This document shows, piece after piece, positions 5,989-12,030 of a stretch of DNA of 13,043 bases. The notes under the pieces are model-generated. The model saw only the letters and a list, made by a program, of their open reading frames with translations. It made no database searches and was not told the DNA's origin. The stretch lies in contig JBKQWK010000081.1 of assembly GCA_052139595.1 (NCBI GenBank), positions 1-13,043 on the forward strand, in the 5' to 3' direction. The DNA is from JBKQWK01 sp052139595. Its GTDB lineage: Bacteria > Actinomycetota > Thermoleophilia > UBA2241. How positions within the stretch are numbered: the stretch's first letter is position 1; every line of letters begins with the position of its first letter. The position numbers and the translations under genes were made by a program.

Positions 5989-7612
5989 CGGCCACGGCAT
6001 GTGCTGGGTAGACGATCGTGAAGTAGCCGGCATCCACCATCTGATACGGGACGGCGTTGCTGTTGAGGTAGTCGGCAAACTCCGCCAGCGTCAAGGATCC
6101 ATTGGGCAGCCAGGAATGGGCGCCAGCGGCCGCGTTCAGCGCCGCCAGCGTCGACTGCCGGGGAAAAACCCAGGCCTGACGAGGGCTGCGCGTGATCTCG
6201 GCCAAGTAAAGCGGATAGCGATCGTCGCTGGGATCGGCAGCCACCACGTGACCATGCGACTCGAAGGTCAAGGCGTAGGCGATCCAGTAGCCGGCATAGG
6301 CGCCCTGCACGTGCCGGCGCTCAAGTGCTGTGACGAGCGGTCGCAGCCACCCGTTGGGATCGGCCTGCCAGCTCGTCCACCCCGAGCGGGCGCCCTGTGT
6401 GCCGGCAAGCGGCACGTACGGCGCCAGCTGCGCGGCCGCTGTCAGCGTCAAAGCGAGAGCCGCGATCAGACCCACTGCCGGGGCAACGCGAGCGCGCAGC
6501 GAGTACCGTCGACCAAGCCCGCCCAGCGCCGAGGCCGCTAGCAAAGCCAGCACCGGCGCCAGATAGACCGCGTACCGGCCATCCTTCCAGAACCAGGCGA
6601 AGGGCGAATACGCATACACCAGGGGAAACAGCAGGACGAAGATGAGGAGTGGGGCAGCCTGGCGCCGCAGGACCAGCCAGGCAATCCAGATGAGAAGCGA
6701 GCCGCCAAGAAGACCATACAGCGTCGTGCCGAGCGCGGGGTTGACGAGCCACGCCCCGCTCCCACGCAGACGCAGGCCAAAAACGAGCGGCAGCACGTGG
6801 CCAAAGAAGACGCTCAGGCGGCCGATAAAGGTCGAGGCATGCGGCGTGGTCGACTGTAGGGACGGAAACCCATGACCAACGTTGGCGATCAGCCACGGCA
6901 GCGCGCCCAGCGCCGCCATGACCACGAACAGGGCGACCCCGGTCAGCGGCGGCCAAACTCGACTCCGCACCAGTCGATAGATGAGCCAGAGCAACGCGGG
7001 AATGGCGTAGTAGACGATCTCCGGCGTGCACCACCAGCCGAGACCGAGGAGCAGGCCCAGCGCGGCCCAGTCGATGGGCCGCGCTGGCCGCGACCCAGTC
7101 AGCCGCAGAGCGAAGAGGAGAGCAGCCAGACCACAGACGAGCGCCAAGTAACGAAAACCATACTCAACCGTGGAGAGATAGAGGTAGACCTCCGGCCAGA
7201 TCCAGAAGAGCAGTGCTGCCAGCACGGCCACGCGCCCATCAAACAGTCGCCGGCCAAGACGCCAGACGAGCAGGGCAGCGATTATATCGAGCAGCAGCGG
7301 CGCCAGCCGGAGAACAACACTCGACTGACCGAAGAGGGCAAACAGAGCGGCGACCACGTACGGTTCGCCGCCACCGTAGTGCTGCCCCCAGTAAAAAGCG
7401 AAGAAGTGCCCACGCAGGATCTCGTGGGCCATGAGGCCAACGACGGCCTGGTCTGAGTTGAGCGGACCGCGACCGATGACCCAGATACGCAGAAACAGAC
7501 CAAGCGCCGCCATGACGGCAATCGCGATCCCGGTGGCGCGACCAAACCTGGCTGGAGTCCCGGCCGGGGCCGTCGCGCCGCTCGCGCTCGGTGGCGGGGC
7601 ATCCCCGCCCAC
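5981..7612 (-). CDS. GT39/ArnT-type polytopic membrane glycosyltransferase
   Basis: A 543-aa integral membrane protein with GT-C architecture. A short cytoplasmic N-terminus (about 24 residues) is followed by a first helix and then an extracytoplasmic loop, G-P-L-N-S-D54-Q-A-V-V-G-L-M-A-H-E-I-L-R-G. This matches the ArnT/PMT-family loop in which an acidic residue serves catalysis. The W-G-Q-H-Y-G-G-G-E-P-Y segment (75-85) is also family-typical. About eleven hydrophobic segments run to roughly residue 400, followed by a soluble extracytoplasmic C-terminal domain of about 110 residues. Expected role: transfer of a sugar from a polyprenyl-phosphate donor to an envelope acceptor; sugar and acceptor are unknown. 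The start is uncertain: GTG 7612 has no ribosome site, whereas GGGAGG stands before an in-frame CTG at 7645. It lies downstream of the thioredoxin and MBOAT genes on the same strand, which hints at shared envelope-glycan work. Confidence 0.8.
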   Translation of the reverse strand: MGGDAPPPSASGATAPAGTPARFGRATGIAIAVMAALGLFLRIWVIGRGPLNSDQAVVGLMAHEILRGHFFAFYWGQHYGGGEPYVVAALFALFGQSSVVLRLAPLLLDIIAALLVWRLGRRLFDGRVAVLAALLFWIWPEVYLYLSTVEYGFRYLALVCGLAALLFALRLTGSRPARPIDWAALGLLLGLGWWCTPEIVYYAIPALLWLIYRLVRSRVWPPLTGVALFVVMAALGALPWLIANVGHGFPSLQSTTPHASTFIGRLSVFFGHVLPLVFGLRLRGSGAWLVNPALGTTLYGLLGGSLLIWIAWLVLRRQAAPLLIFVLLFPLVYAYSPFAWFWKDGRYAVYLAPVLALLAASALGGLGRRYSLRARVAPAVGLIAALALTLTAAAQLAPYVPLAGTQGARSGWTSWQADPNGWLRPLVTALERRHVQGAYAGYWIAYALTFESHGHVVAADPSDDRYPLYLAEITRSPRQAWVFPRQSTLAALNAAAGAHSWLPNGSLTLAEFADYLNSNAVPYQMVDAGYFTIVYPAHAVAVP

Positions 7613-7651
7613 GAGCGCCGTGCCGGCACTGTCGCCGGCAATCAGCGCCGA

Positions 7652-7657
7652 CCTCCC
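7652..7657 (-). promoter_or_regulatory. GGGAGG ribosome site bearing on the glycosyltransferase start
   Basis: On the minus strand GGGAGG is six bases before CTG (7645-7643) and nine before ATT (7642-7640), both in frame with the glycosyltransferase. The first common start codon, GTG 7612, has no such site. Use of CTG would add eleven residues. No in-frame ATG, GTG or TTG lies between this site and GTG 7612. Confidence 0.35.
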
Positions 7658-7766
7658 GTCAGCACGGCACTTCTCCCAGTGGTAACACGGTCCATGGAGA
7701 ACAAGGATACGTCTTCAGGGCGCGCAGAGCTGGGAAGGATGCTCCCGCGCCGCGAGAGAGGTGCCT

Positions 7767-8189
7767 TCAGGCGCCCTGCGCGCCTCCGGACAAGAAACCA
7801 CTGATCGCCACTTCGCGTTGCAGACCAGCTTTGGCCGAAACGAGCTTGCCTTCTTCGATAAAGGCCAAAAAGGGAACACCCATGACGCCATAGGCTCGAG
7901 CCGCTTCCCTCTGCACTGAGGCGTCAATCTTAAAAATAGCATCGGGATAGCGCTTCTGAGCCTTGGCGATGATCGGCGTCTGAGTTCGGCAGACACTGCA
8001 GGATGGGGTGTAAAAGTACAGTATCGTCCTGGCCCCAGACTTAATTCTCTTGGCGGATGGCTTGTGCGGCGTCGGCGCTGGTTGACCCTTCAACTTCGCC
8101 GTTTTCCGGGCCATCAGCAGCCGCGGTCCGATGACAACCAGGGCCAGCAGCCCGACGACCACAATCACGGCGATTAGGACAAACGACAT
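7767..8189 (-). CDS. Membrane-anchored thioredoxin-like protein
   Basis: A 140-aa protein starting at ATG 8189 behind a strong GGAGGAG site. One N-terminal helix (residues 2-21) is followed by a strongly basic stretch (R23, R28-K29, K32, K34) and a Pro/Lys linker to about 52. The thioredoxin domain then has the strand T-I-L-Y-F-Y, the redox motif C64-S-V-C67 and the cis-proline loop G-V-P106-F. It lacks the long insertions of DsbA or TlpA. The basic flank right after the helix predicts, by the positive-inside rule, that the redox domain faces the cytoplasm, unlike most tethered thioredoxins. Hand-counted GC over 7921-8040 is 53%, below neighbouring genes. A probable own promoter (8305-8333) precedes it, so it may only partly belong to the MBOAT operon. 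Thiol-disulphide exchange or reductase function is expected; the partner is unknown. Confidence 0.8.
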   Translation of the reverse strand: MSFVLIAVIVVVGLLALVVIGPRLLMARKTAKLKGQPAPTPHKPSAKRIKSGARTILYFYTPSCSVCRTQTPIIAKAQKRYPDAIFKIDASVQREAARAYGVMGVPFLAFIEEGKLVSAKAGLQREVAISGFLSGGAQGA

Positions 8190-8195
8190 CTTTCT

Positions 8196-8202
8196 CTCCT
8201 CC
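8196..8202 (-). promoter_or_regulatory. Strong Shine-Dalgarno GGAGGAG of the thioredoxin gene
   Basis: GGAGGAG on the minus strand, six bases before ATG 8189. It is the best ribosome site in the window and fixes the start. Confidence 0.75.
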
Positions 8203-8304
8203 AGTGTCTCGCGCTACCTCGTGAAGCTTGAGCGACTACGGCGTGAACGGAATCGCCGCAAGAGCGCGCCGAGCTCAAGTTCGCCTCCTGAAGATACCCC
8301 AACC

Positions 8305-8333
8305 AGTATGCACGATTCTGCCAGATTTCCCAA
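8305..8333 (-). promoter_or_regulatory. Candidate promoter upstream of the thioredoxin gene
   Basis: On the minus strand TTGGGA (8333-8328), an exact 17-bp spacer and CATACT (8310-8305); each hexamer matches the consensus at 4 of 6 positions. It lies in the comparatively AT-rich 194-bp gap after the MBOAT stop. It would give a leader of about 110 bases before ATG 8189. This suggests a second transcript start for the thioredoxin and glycosyltransferase genes. Confidence 0.4.
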
Positions 8334-8383
8334 TACGGAAGTTCTGGATGGCGGAGTTTGCTAGGCAGCCTGCGGCCGCGCTG

Positions 8384-9709
8384 CTACGCAGTCTGGGGCC
8401 GGCGGCGCCTCATGGTCATTCCCACGATCGCGCCAACGGTCAGGGCTAGCGCGGTCAGGATCGCTATCAGACCGCTGGCCCCGATCCCGGCCAGCCAGAC
8501 GAACGGACCGGCCAGAGCCGCGAACAGGACCACGAAAGCCTTGCTGATATTGGGGGTGCCCACGAACGAATAGCCAAGCGCAACGAACCAGAACGTCATG
8601 ACGTAGCCAAGCGGCGCGCGCAGGCTGCGCTGTAGCGGACCCGGCCGGCGCTTCGTCTTCTTGCGCCGTTGCTTTTTGTACTTCGTCCACCAGTTGACGG
8701 TCACCAGGCCAGTGCCGTGCCACAGAGCCCACATGGTCCAATTGAGACCGACGTAGTGCCATAAGCCCATGGTCATCATGCTGGCGTAGAGACCAAGCCA
8801 GACCTTGCGCGTGCCGCCGAAAACGGGAAAGTAAACGTTGTTGCGACACCACGATGAAAGCGAGATGTGCCAGCGCCGCCAGAATTCGCCCAGGTTCTGG
8901 CTGAGAAACGGGTAGTGAAAGTTTTCCATGATGCGAAACCCGAACAGTGCCGAGAAACCGATAGCCAGATCGGTGTAGGCCGACAGATCTACGTAGGCCT
9001 CGACGAAAACGATGACGACGAAAGCGCTCGCCTGCAAAGGATGAACGCTGTTAAAGCTGAATCCGGGATGCAGGACCTGAGCAACATACTTGCCAAAATA
9101 GATCGTAATGACGAGGTCCTCGACGAAGACCTTCTTGAAGTAGCCGATGGCAATGCGCCGCAGACCGATGCCGAACAGATCGGCATCAAAGGTCAGGCTG
9201 CGCTTGCCGTAGAAGCCCTGGTAGGTCTCTATGGGTCCCGCTGGGAAGGTCGGCAGAAAGAGCGTGAAGGCCAGCAGATCGCGAAACGAGTTTTCGTGCA
9301 ACACGCCGCGCACGTGGTCGAAGACGTACTGCAGCAGGCGAAACACGAAGTAGCTGATGCCCAGCGGCATGACGAGGTGAGTCCACAGCCAGTCGTGGCC
9401 CCAGAGCACGCCGACCATGACCTGCCCATACTTGCCGACCGCCAGGACAACAACAGCAACGACAACGGCAACGACAACGGCCCGACGGATGCTCACGCGC
9501 CGGACCTTATAGGCCTCGACGATCTGGTGGGTGACGAAGACAAGCCCGATCGCGATCACCGTGAATGCCGGCTGCAGCGCTGCGAGAACGGCCAGCGAGA
9601 CGATGATGATGAACGTCCGCCGCTGCCCGTCGCGGCGCAGCACGAGCCAGTATACGGGTAGGGCGGCGAGCAGGATCGGGATGAGCAGCCAGGTGAAGTA
9701 GATCTTCAC
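8384..9709 (-). CDS. MBOAT-family O-acyltransferase, DltB/AlgI-like
   Basis: A 441-aa polytopic membrane protein starting at GTG 9709, with GAGGA ten bases upstream. MBOAT landmarks: P115-L-G-I-S-Y-F-V-F-R-L-L-Q-Y and D131-x-x-R-G, F-L-P-T-F-P-A-G-P-I (151-160), F-W-R-R-W-H281-I-S-L-S and L-W-H331-G. The last two are the conserved signature histidines, His331 corresponding to the invariant catalytic-tunnel His of DltB/AlgI. DltB moves D-alanine from its carrier protein across the membrane; AlgI acetylates alginate. With an acyl-carrier protein, an acyl-AMP ligase and a DltX-like protein upstream, the DltB mode is expected here: cytoplasmic acyl-carrier donor, extracytoplasmic acceptor. The first part contains a Val-rich helix (residues 78-89) encoded by a 12-nt repeat. 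A basic cytoplasmic loop follows the second His (about 344-364, rich in K and R). Acyl group and acceptor are unknown. Confidence 0.9.
   Translation of the reverse strand: MKIYFTWLLIPILLAALPVYWLVLRRDGQRRTFIIIVSLAVLAALQPAFTVIAIGLVFVTHQIVEAYKVRRVSIRRAVVVAVVVAVVVLAVGKYGQVMVGVLWGHDWLWTHLVMPLGISYFVFRLLQYVFDHVRGVLHENSFRDLLAFTLFLPTFPAGPIETYQGFYGKRSLTFDADLFGIGLRRIAIGYFKKVFVEDLVITIYFGKYVAQVLHPGFSFNSVHPLQASAFVVIVFVEAYVDLSAYTDLAIGFSALFGFRIMENFHYPFLSQNLGEFWRRWHISLSSWCRNNVYFPVFGGTRKVWLGLYASMMTMGLWHYVGLNWTMWALWHGTGLVTVNWWTKYKKQRRKKTKRRPGPLQRSLRAPLGYVMTFWFVALGYSFVGTPNISKAFVVLFAALAGPFVWLAGIGASGLIAILTALALTVGAIVGMTMRRRRPQTA
9458..9481. repeat. 12-nt tandem repeat within the MBOAT gene
   Basis: AACGACAACGGC occurs twice in tandem (9458-9469, 9470-9481), preceded by a degenerate copy at 9446-9457. 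It encodes the Val/Ala run of an early transmembrane helix of the MBOAT protein. Confidence 0.75.
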
Positions 9710-9852
9710 GCGCCGCCCGTCCTCACGCGCAGATGCTGCTTCGCCCGCAAACGCTGTGTCGCGCGCCGGCTATCCTTCGCCCGCCCGCGCTGCCGGCACT
9801 GCTCCGCAAGGCGGCGCTCCGTGGAGCCTGCTTGCCCCTCCGCGACGATCAA
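9706..9852 (-). CDS. Possible 48-aa Arg-rich microprotein between ligase and MBOAT
   Basis: Too short for usual gene calling. TTG at 9852 overlaps the ligase stop by four bases (TTGA), has GGAG six bases upstream (9859-9862), and the frame ends with TGA overlapping the MBOAT GTG start by four bases (GTGA). The reading frame therefore fills the 139-bp gap exactly, with translational-coupling overlaps at both ends. By hand count 41 of 48 codons end in G or C, like the neighbouring genes. The product begins M-I-V-A-E-G-Q-A-G-S-T-E-R-R-L-A-E-Q, carries 11 Arg, 2 Lys and one Cys, and has no hydrophobic segment, so it would be a small cytoplasmic basic, perhaps helical, peptide. I do not recognise it. 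It could equally be an unexpressed frame in GC-rich DNA whose translation merely couples the two genes. Confidence 0.4.
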   Translation of the reverse strand: MIVAEGQAGSTERRLAEQCRQRGRAKDSRRATQRLRAKQHLRVRTGGA

Positions 9853-11468
9853 CGCGGTCTCCGGTCGAGACGCAGCAGCTCCCGGCGGATCGCCTTGCCC
9901 GAGCCGGTGCGCGGAATCTCGGCGAGAGCCACGATACGACTGGGCAGAGACGTTGCCGGTAGCGTCCGCCGCAGCAACCGCATGATCGCGGCACGCGCGA
10001 AGCCGGCGGGGTCATTGGGCACCACGAACGCGACCGGCACGCGACCGAGCAACTCGTCGTCGGCCGCGATCACGGCGACGTCGGCGAACAACCCGAGCGA
10101 GCGCAACGCCTCCTGGATGTGCACCAGCGAGACCTTCTCGCCGCCGCGCTTGATGATGTCGTCGCGACGGCCGGCGACCCAGACGAAACCGTCCGCGTCG
10201 CGATGGCCGAAGTCGCCGCTGCGAAAGCCGCACGGCGTTAGTGCGGCTGCGGTCACGTCAGGATCATCCAGGTAGCCTTGCATGATCAGGGGCCCATCGA
10301 CATAAAGCTCGCCAATCTCACCGTCGGGCGTCGCTGCCCCATCAGAGCCACGTACCGTGATCACCATCTCGCCGATCGGCCGACCAACCGAGCCGCGGCG
10401 TCGATCGAGCTCCTCCGGCGGCAATACGCAGAGCCTGCCCGACACCTCCGTCAACCCATACATGTTGAACAACCGCACGTTGGGCAAAACGCGCCGGCAA
10501 CGGTCGATCACGTCGAGCGGCAGGTGGTCGCCCGAACTCACCCAGAAGCGCAGGCCACCAACGGACAGGGCGTCGCGCGGGGGCGCGTCTGCCAGGGGCA
10601 CGTCTGCCGCCTGCGTGTCGCCGCGGGGCGCATCGGCCGGCCGCGCGTTAATCAGCGGCACGTCAGCCGGACGCAGGTCGCTCGGGCGCGCGTCGCTCAA
10701 CGGTTCGACGACGCGCACCAGATGCGCCGGCGCCCCGCCGAACCCGGTGCAGCCTGCCGCCGCGATTTCGTCGAGCAGGCCGCCACCGAAGAAGAATCCG
10801 GGTCGGCCCGCCGTGCTGCCGCCGTGGGCCATGAGAGCAAGAAAGTGAGCGATGCCGCTGGTGAAGTAGGGCGGCGTATTGATGAAAATGCGGTCGTCAC
10901 CAGTGAGCTCAAGCGCATCGGCGATCAGACCAGCGTTGGCGCCAATCGCCCGTAGCCGCTGGCAGACGCCCTTTGGCCGGCCAGTCGTGCCCGAGGTGAA
11001 CATGACCATGGCGAGTTCGTCGGCAGCGACTGGCGCAAGCGCATCGAGAGCTTCGCGGCGCGCCTCGAGCAAAGCACCGGCCGAGATCGTGAGGTACCGA
11101 GGTGTATCAGCCGCGGAAGTCACCGTCATGGTTGGATGGTCGGCGCCCTGCGGGCTGAGTACGACTTGAGGGCGCGACTTGGCGATCAGCCAAGCAAGAT
11201 CGCTGGCGGGCAGGGTCGTGTTCAACGGCACAGCCACTCCGCCGGCCATCCACGCAGCAAACATGGCGACGAAAAAGTCGTCGTAGTTGTCGAGCAGCAG
11301 CGCCACGCTTGCGCCGCGAACCAGCCCGCCGGCGACGAGATCGCCGGCGAGCGTCGCCGCGCGGCGCGCGAAGCTGTCGTAGCTATAGGTGCCACCGGGC
11401 GCAACCAGCAGCGGTCGGTCGGGCTGGGTCCGGGCGAGGCTCAGGAGTGTCTCAACGGCGCTATCCAC
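9849..11468 (-). CDS. Acyl/aryl-AMP ligase (ANL superfamily), DltA-position enzyme
   Basis: A 539-aa adenylate-forming enzyme starting at GTG 11468, fifteen bases after the DltX-like stop. All core ANL motifs are present: P-loop T158-S-G-T-T-G-R-P-K-G, Y337-G-L-T-E, G-E-I-G-E-L (383-388), S-G-D419-F, hinge G433-R-R-D-D-I-I-K with R-G-G-E-K-V-S, and the catalytic Lys525 in T-G-S-G-K-A-I-R-R. It should activate a carboxylic acid with ATP and load it onto the phosphopantetheine of the adjacent carrier protein. The hinge sequence I-K-R-G-G-E-K-V-S is like acyl-CoA/aryl-acid ligases; amino-acid-activating ANL enzymes including DltA usually have a K-x-x-G-x-R/Y-x-E pattern. A non-amino-acid substrate is therefore likely (inference). 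An odd insert of about 45 residues (259-303), made of five-residue units, interrupts the N-terminal domain between H-L-V-R-V-V-E-P-L and G-L-R-F-W-V. Confidence 0.9.
   Translation of the reverse strand: MDSAVETLLSLARTQPDRPLLVAPGGTYSYDSFARRAATLAGDLVAGGLVRGASVALLLDNYDDFFVAMFAAWMAGGVAVPLNTTLPASDLAWLIAKSRPQVVLSPQGADHPTMTVTSAADTPRYLTISAGALLEARREALDALAPVAADELAMVMFTSGTTGRPKGVCQRLRAIGANAGLIADALELTGDDRIFINTPPYFTSGIAHFLALMAHGGSTAGRPGFFFGGGLLDEIAAAGCTGFGGAPAHLVRVVEPLSDARPSDLRPADVPLINARPADAPRGDTQAADVPLADAPPRDALSVGGLRFWVSSGDHLPLDVIDRCRRVLPNVRLFNMYGLTEVSGRLCVLPPEELDRRRGSVGRPIGEMVITVRGSDGAATPDGEIGELYVDGPLIMQGYLDDPDVTAAALTPCGFRSGDFGHRDADGFVWVAGRRDDIIKRGGEKVSLVHIQEALRSLGLFADVAVIAADDELLGRVPVAFVVPNDPAGFARAAIMRLLRRTLPATSLPSRIVALAEIPRTGSGKAIRRELLRLDRRPR
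10569..10703. repeat. 15-bp minisatellite (about nine units) inside the ligase gene
   Basis: The plus-strand core [C/G]GTC and its variants recurs at an exact 15-base spacing: 10571, 10586, 10601, 10616, 10631, 10646, 10661, 10676 and 10691. Units are diverged but clearly related; GGCACGTCTGCC and GGCACGTCAGCC are the closest pair. In the ligase frame each unit encodes five residues with a central acidic or Asn position (for example P-S-D-L-R, P-A-D-V-P, P-A-D-A-P), so length changes keep the frame. Confidence 0.8.
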
Positions 11469-11483
11469 CAGACAACCGCGCGA

Positions 11484-12014
11484 CTAGAAACGCACGTAGC
11501 GAAACTCGGTCAGGTGCCCGCCGGTGCCAATGGCCACGGCGATGGCGAGAAAGACCACGAGCCAGAGCAGTACCTGAATGCTCAGGCCAAACCAGTAGAA
11601 TGCCGTCATCGACCGCGAGCGCACTACTGCCGCCGATGAAGCATCGCGCCCAGCCTTCTCGCTGTCGGCCGCGTCGGCTGTGACCGCCACGCCTGCTGTG
11701 ACTGCCGTGCCGGCCGAGATCGCCGTGCCGGCGGTCTCATGCGCGCCCGGTTCAGGCTCGGGGGAACTGGCAGGCAGACAGGCTGGCGCCGGTGCAGACG
11801 CGGCGATGGAAGCGATGGCGCGGCGGGTGGGGGCATCGGCGGCGGCGCGAGATGAAGCGCCGGCGGCGGCGCTGGCTACACTGGCAACTGTGCTGTGTAC
11901 GTCGACGGCCGCGCTCCGTCCGTTGGCGCCGGCGGTTGCGCTGCCCGTGCCGGCGCGTGCAGAGCCGGCGCCGGCGCCGCCGGTCTGCGCCGGCGCTGGG
12001 CGCCTCTCAGCCAC
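11484..12014 (-). CDS. DltX-like single-TM protein with long Ala-rich N-terminal tail
   Basis: A 176-aa frame starting at GTG 12014, five bases after the carrier-protein stop. Residues 1-130 are low-complexity, rich in Ala, Gly, Ser, Thr and Pro, with short repeats such as T-A-G-T-A and T-A-V-T-A-G. The last 41 residues, from Met136, look like a complete DltX: a basic flank (R-S-R-S), one TM helix (about 141-163), a short polar stretch and the extreme C-terminus F171-R-Y173-V-R-F176. Firmicute DltX microproteins are about 50 aa and end in an F-I-Y-N-E-F-like hexapeptide, whose Tyr is reported to accept D-alanine from DltB. The F-x-Y-x-x-F spacing and C-terminal position match, and the basic flank predicts N-in/C-out topology as required. 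An alternative start at ATG 11609 would give a 41-aa microprotein but has no ribosome site and would leave a 410-bp gap. DltX function is inference from tail and context. Confidence 0.65.
   Translation of the reverse strand: MAERRPAPAQTGGAGAGSARAGTGSATAGANGRSAAVDVHSTVASVASAAAGASSRAAADAPTRRAIASIAASAPAPACLPASSPEPEPGAHETAGTAISAGTAVTAGVAVTADAADSEKAGRDASSAAVVRSRSMTAFYWFGLSIQVLLWLVVFLAIAVAIGTGGHLTEFRYVRF
11677..11748. repeat. 18-bp tandem repeat in the DltX-like tail region
   Basis: Four diverged 18-base units begin at 11677, 11695, 11713 and 11731. The first two are GCTGTGACCGCCACGCCT and GCTGTGACTGCCGTGCCG. In the reverse-strand frame each encodes six residues of Thr/Ala/Val/Gly type. Further GCCGGCG-rich, similarly spaced sequence lies at about 11928-12000. 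Confidence 0.6.
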
Positions 12015-12030
12015 CGATCTCAGCCACCGA
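12005..12030. repeat. Perfect 13-bp tandem duplication at the carrier/DltX-like junction
   Basis: TCTCAGCCACCGA occurs at 12005-12017 and again at 12018-12030 without mismatch. One copy contains the stop codon of the carrier-protein gene (12020-12022) and the other contains the GTG start of the DltX-like gene (12012-12014). A single copy would have placed that GTG overlapping the stop; the duplication turns the overlap into a five-base gap. Confidence 0.9.

Noticed and set aside
8364..8387. GC-rich hairpin after the MBOAT stop as terminator
   Set aside because: GGCAGC...GCTGC gives only about five consecutive pairs, with a bulge if extended, and no U-run on either strand.
8867..9661. 264-codon plus-strand frame opposite the MBOAT gene
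   Set aside because: It is antisense to conserved MBOAT motifs; its charged, low-hydrophobicity product is the complement of membrane-helix codons and has no known domain.
10569..10703. Pentapeptide-repeat (right-handed beta-helix) domain in the ligase
   Set aside because: The units have the right length but lack the central Leu/Phe of A(D/N)LXX and are rich in Pro; nine units would form only about two coils. It is better described as a minisatellite loop.
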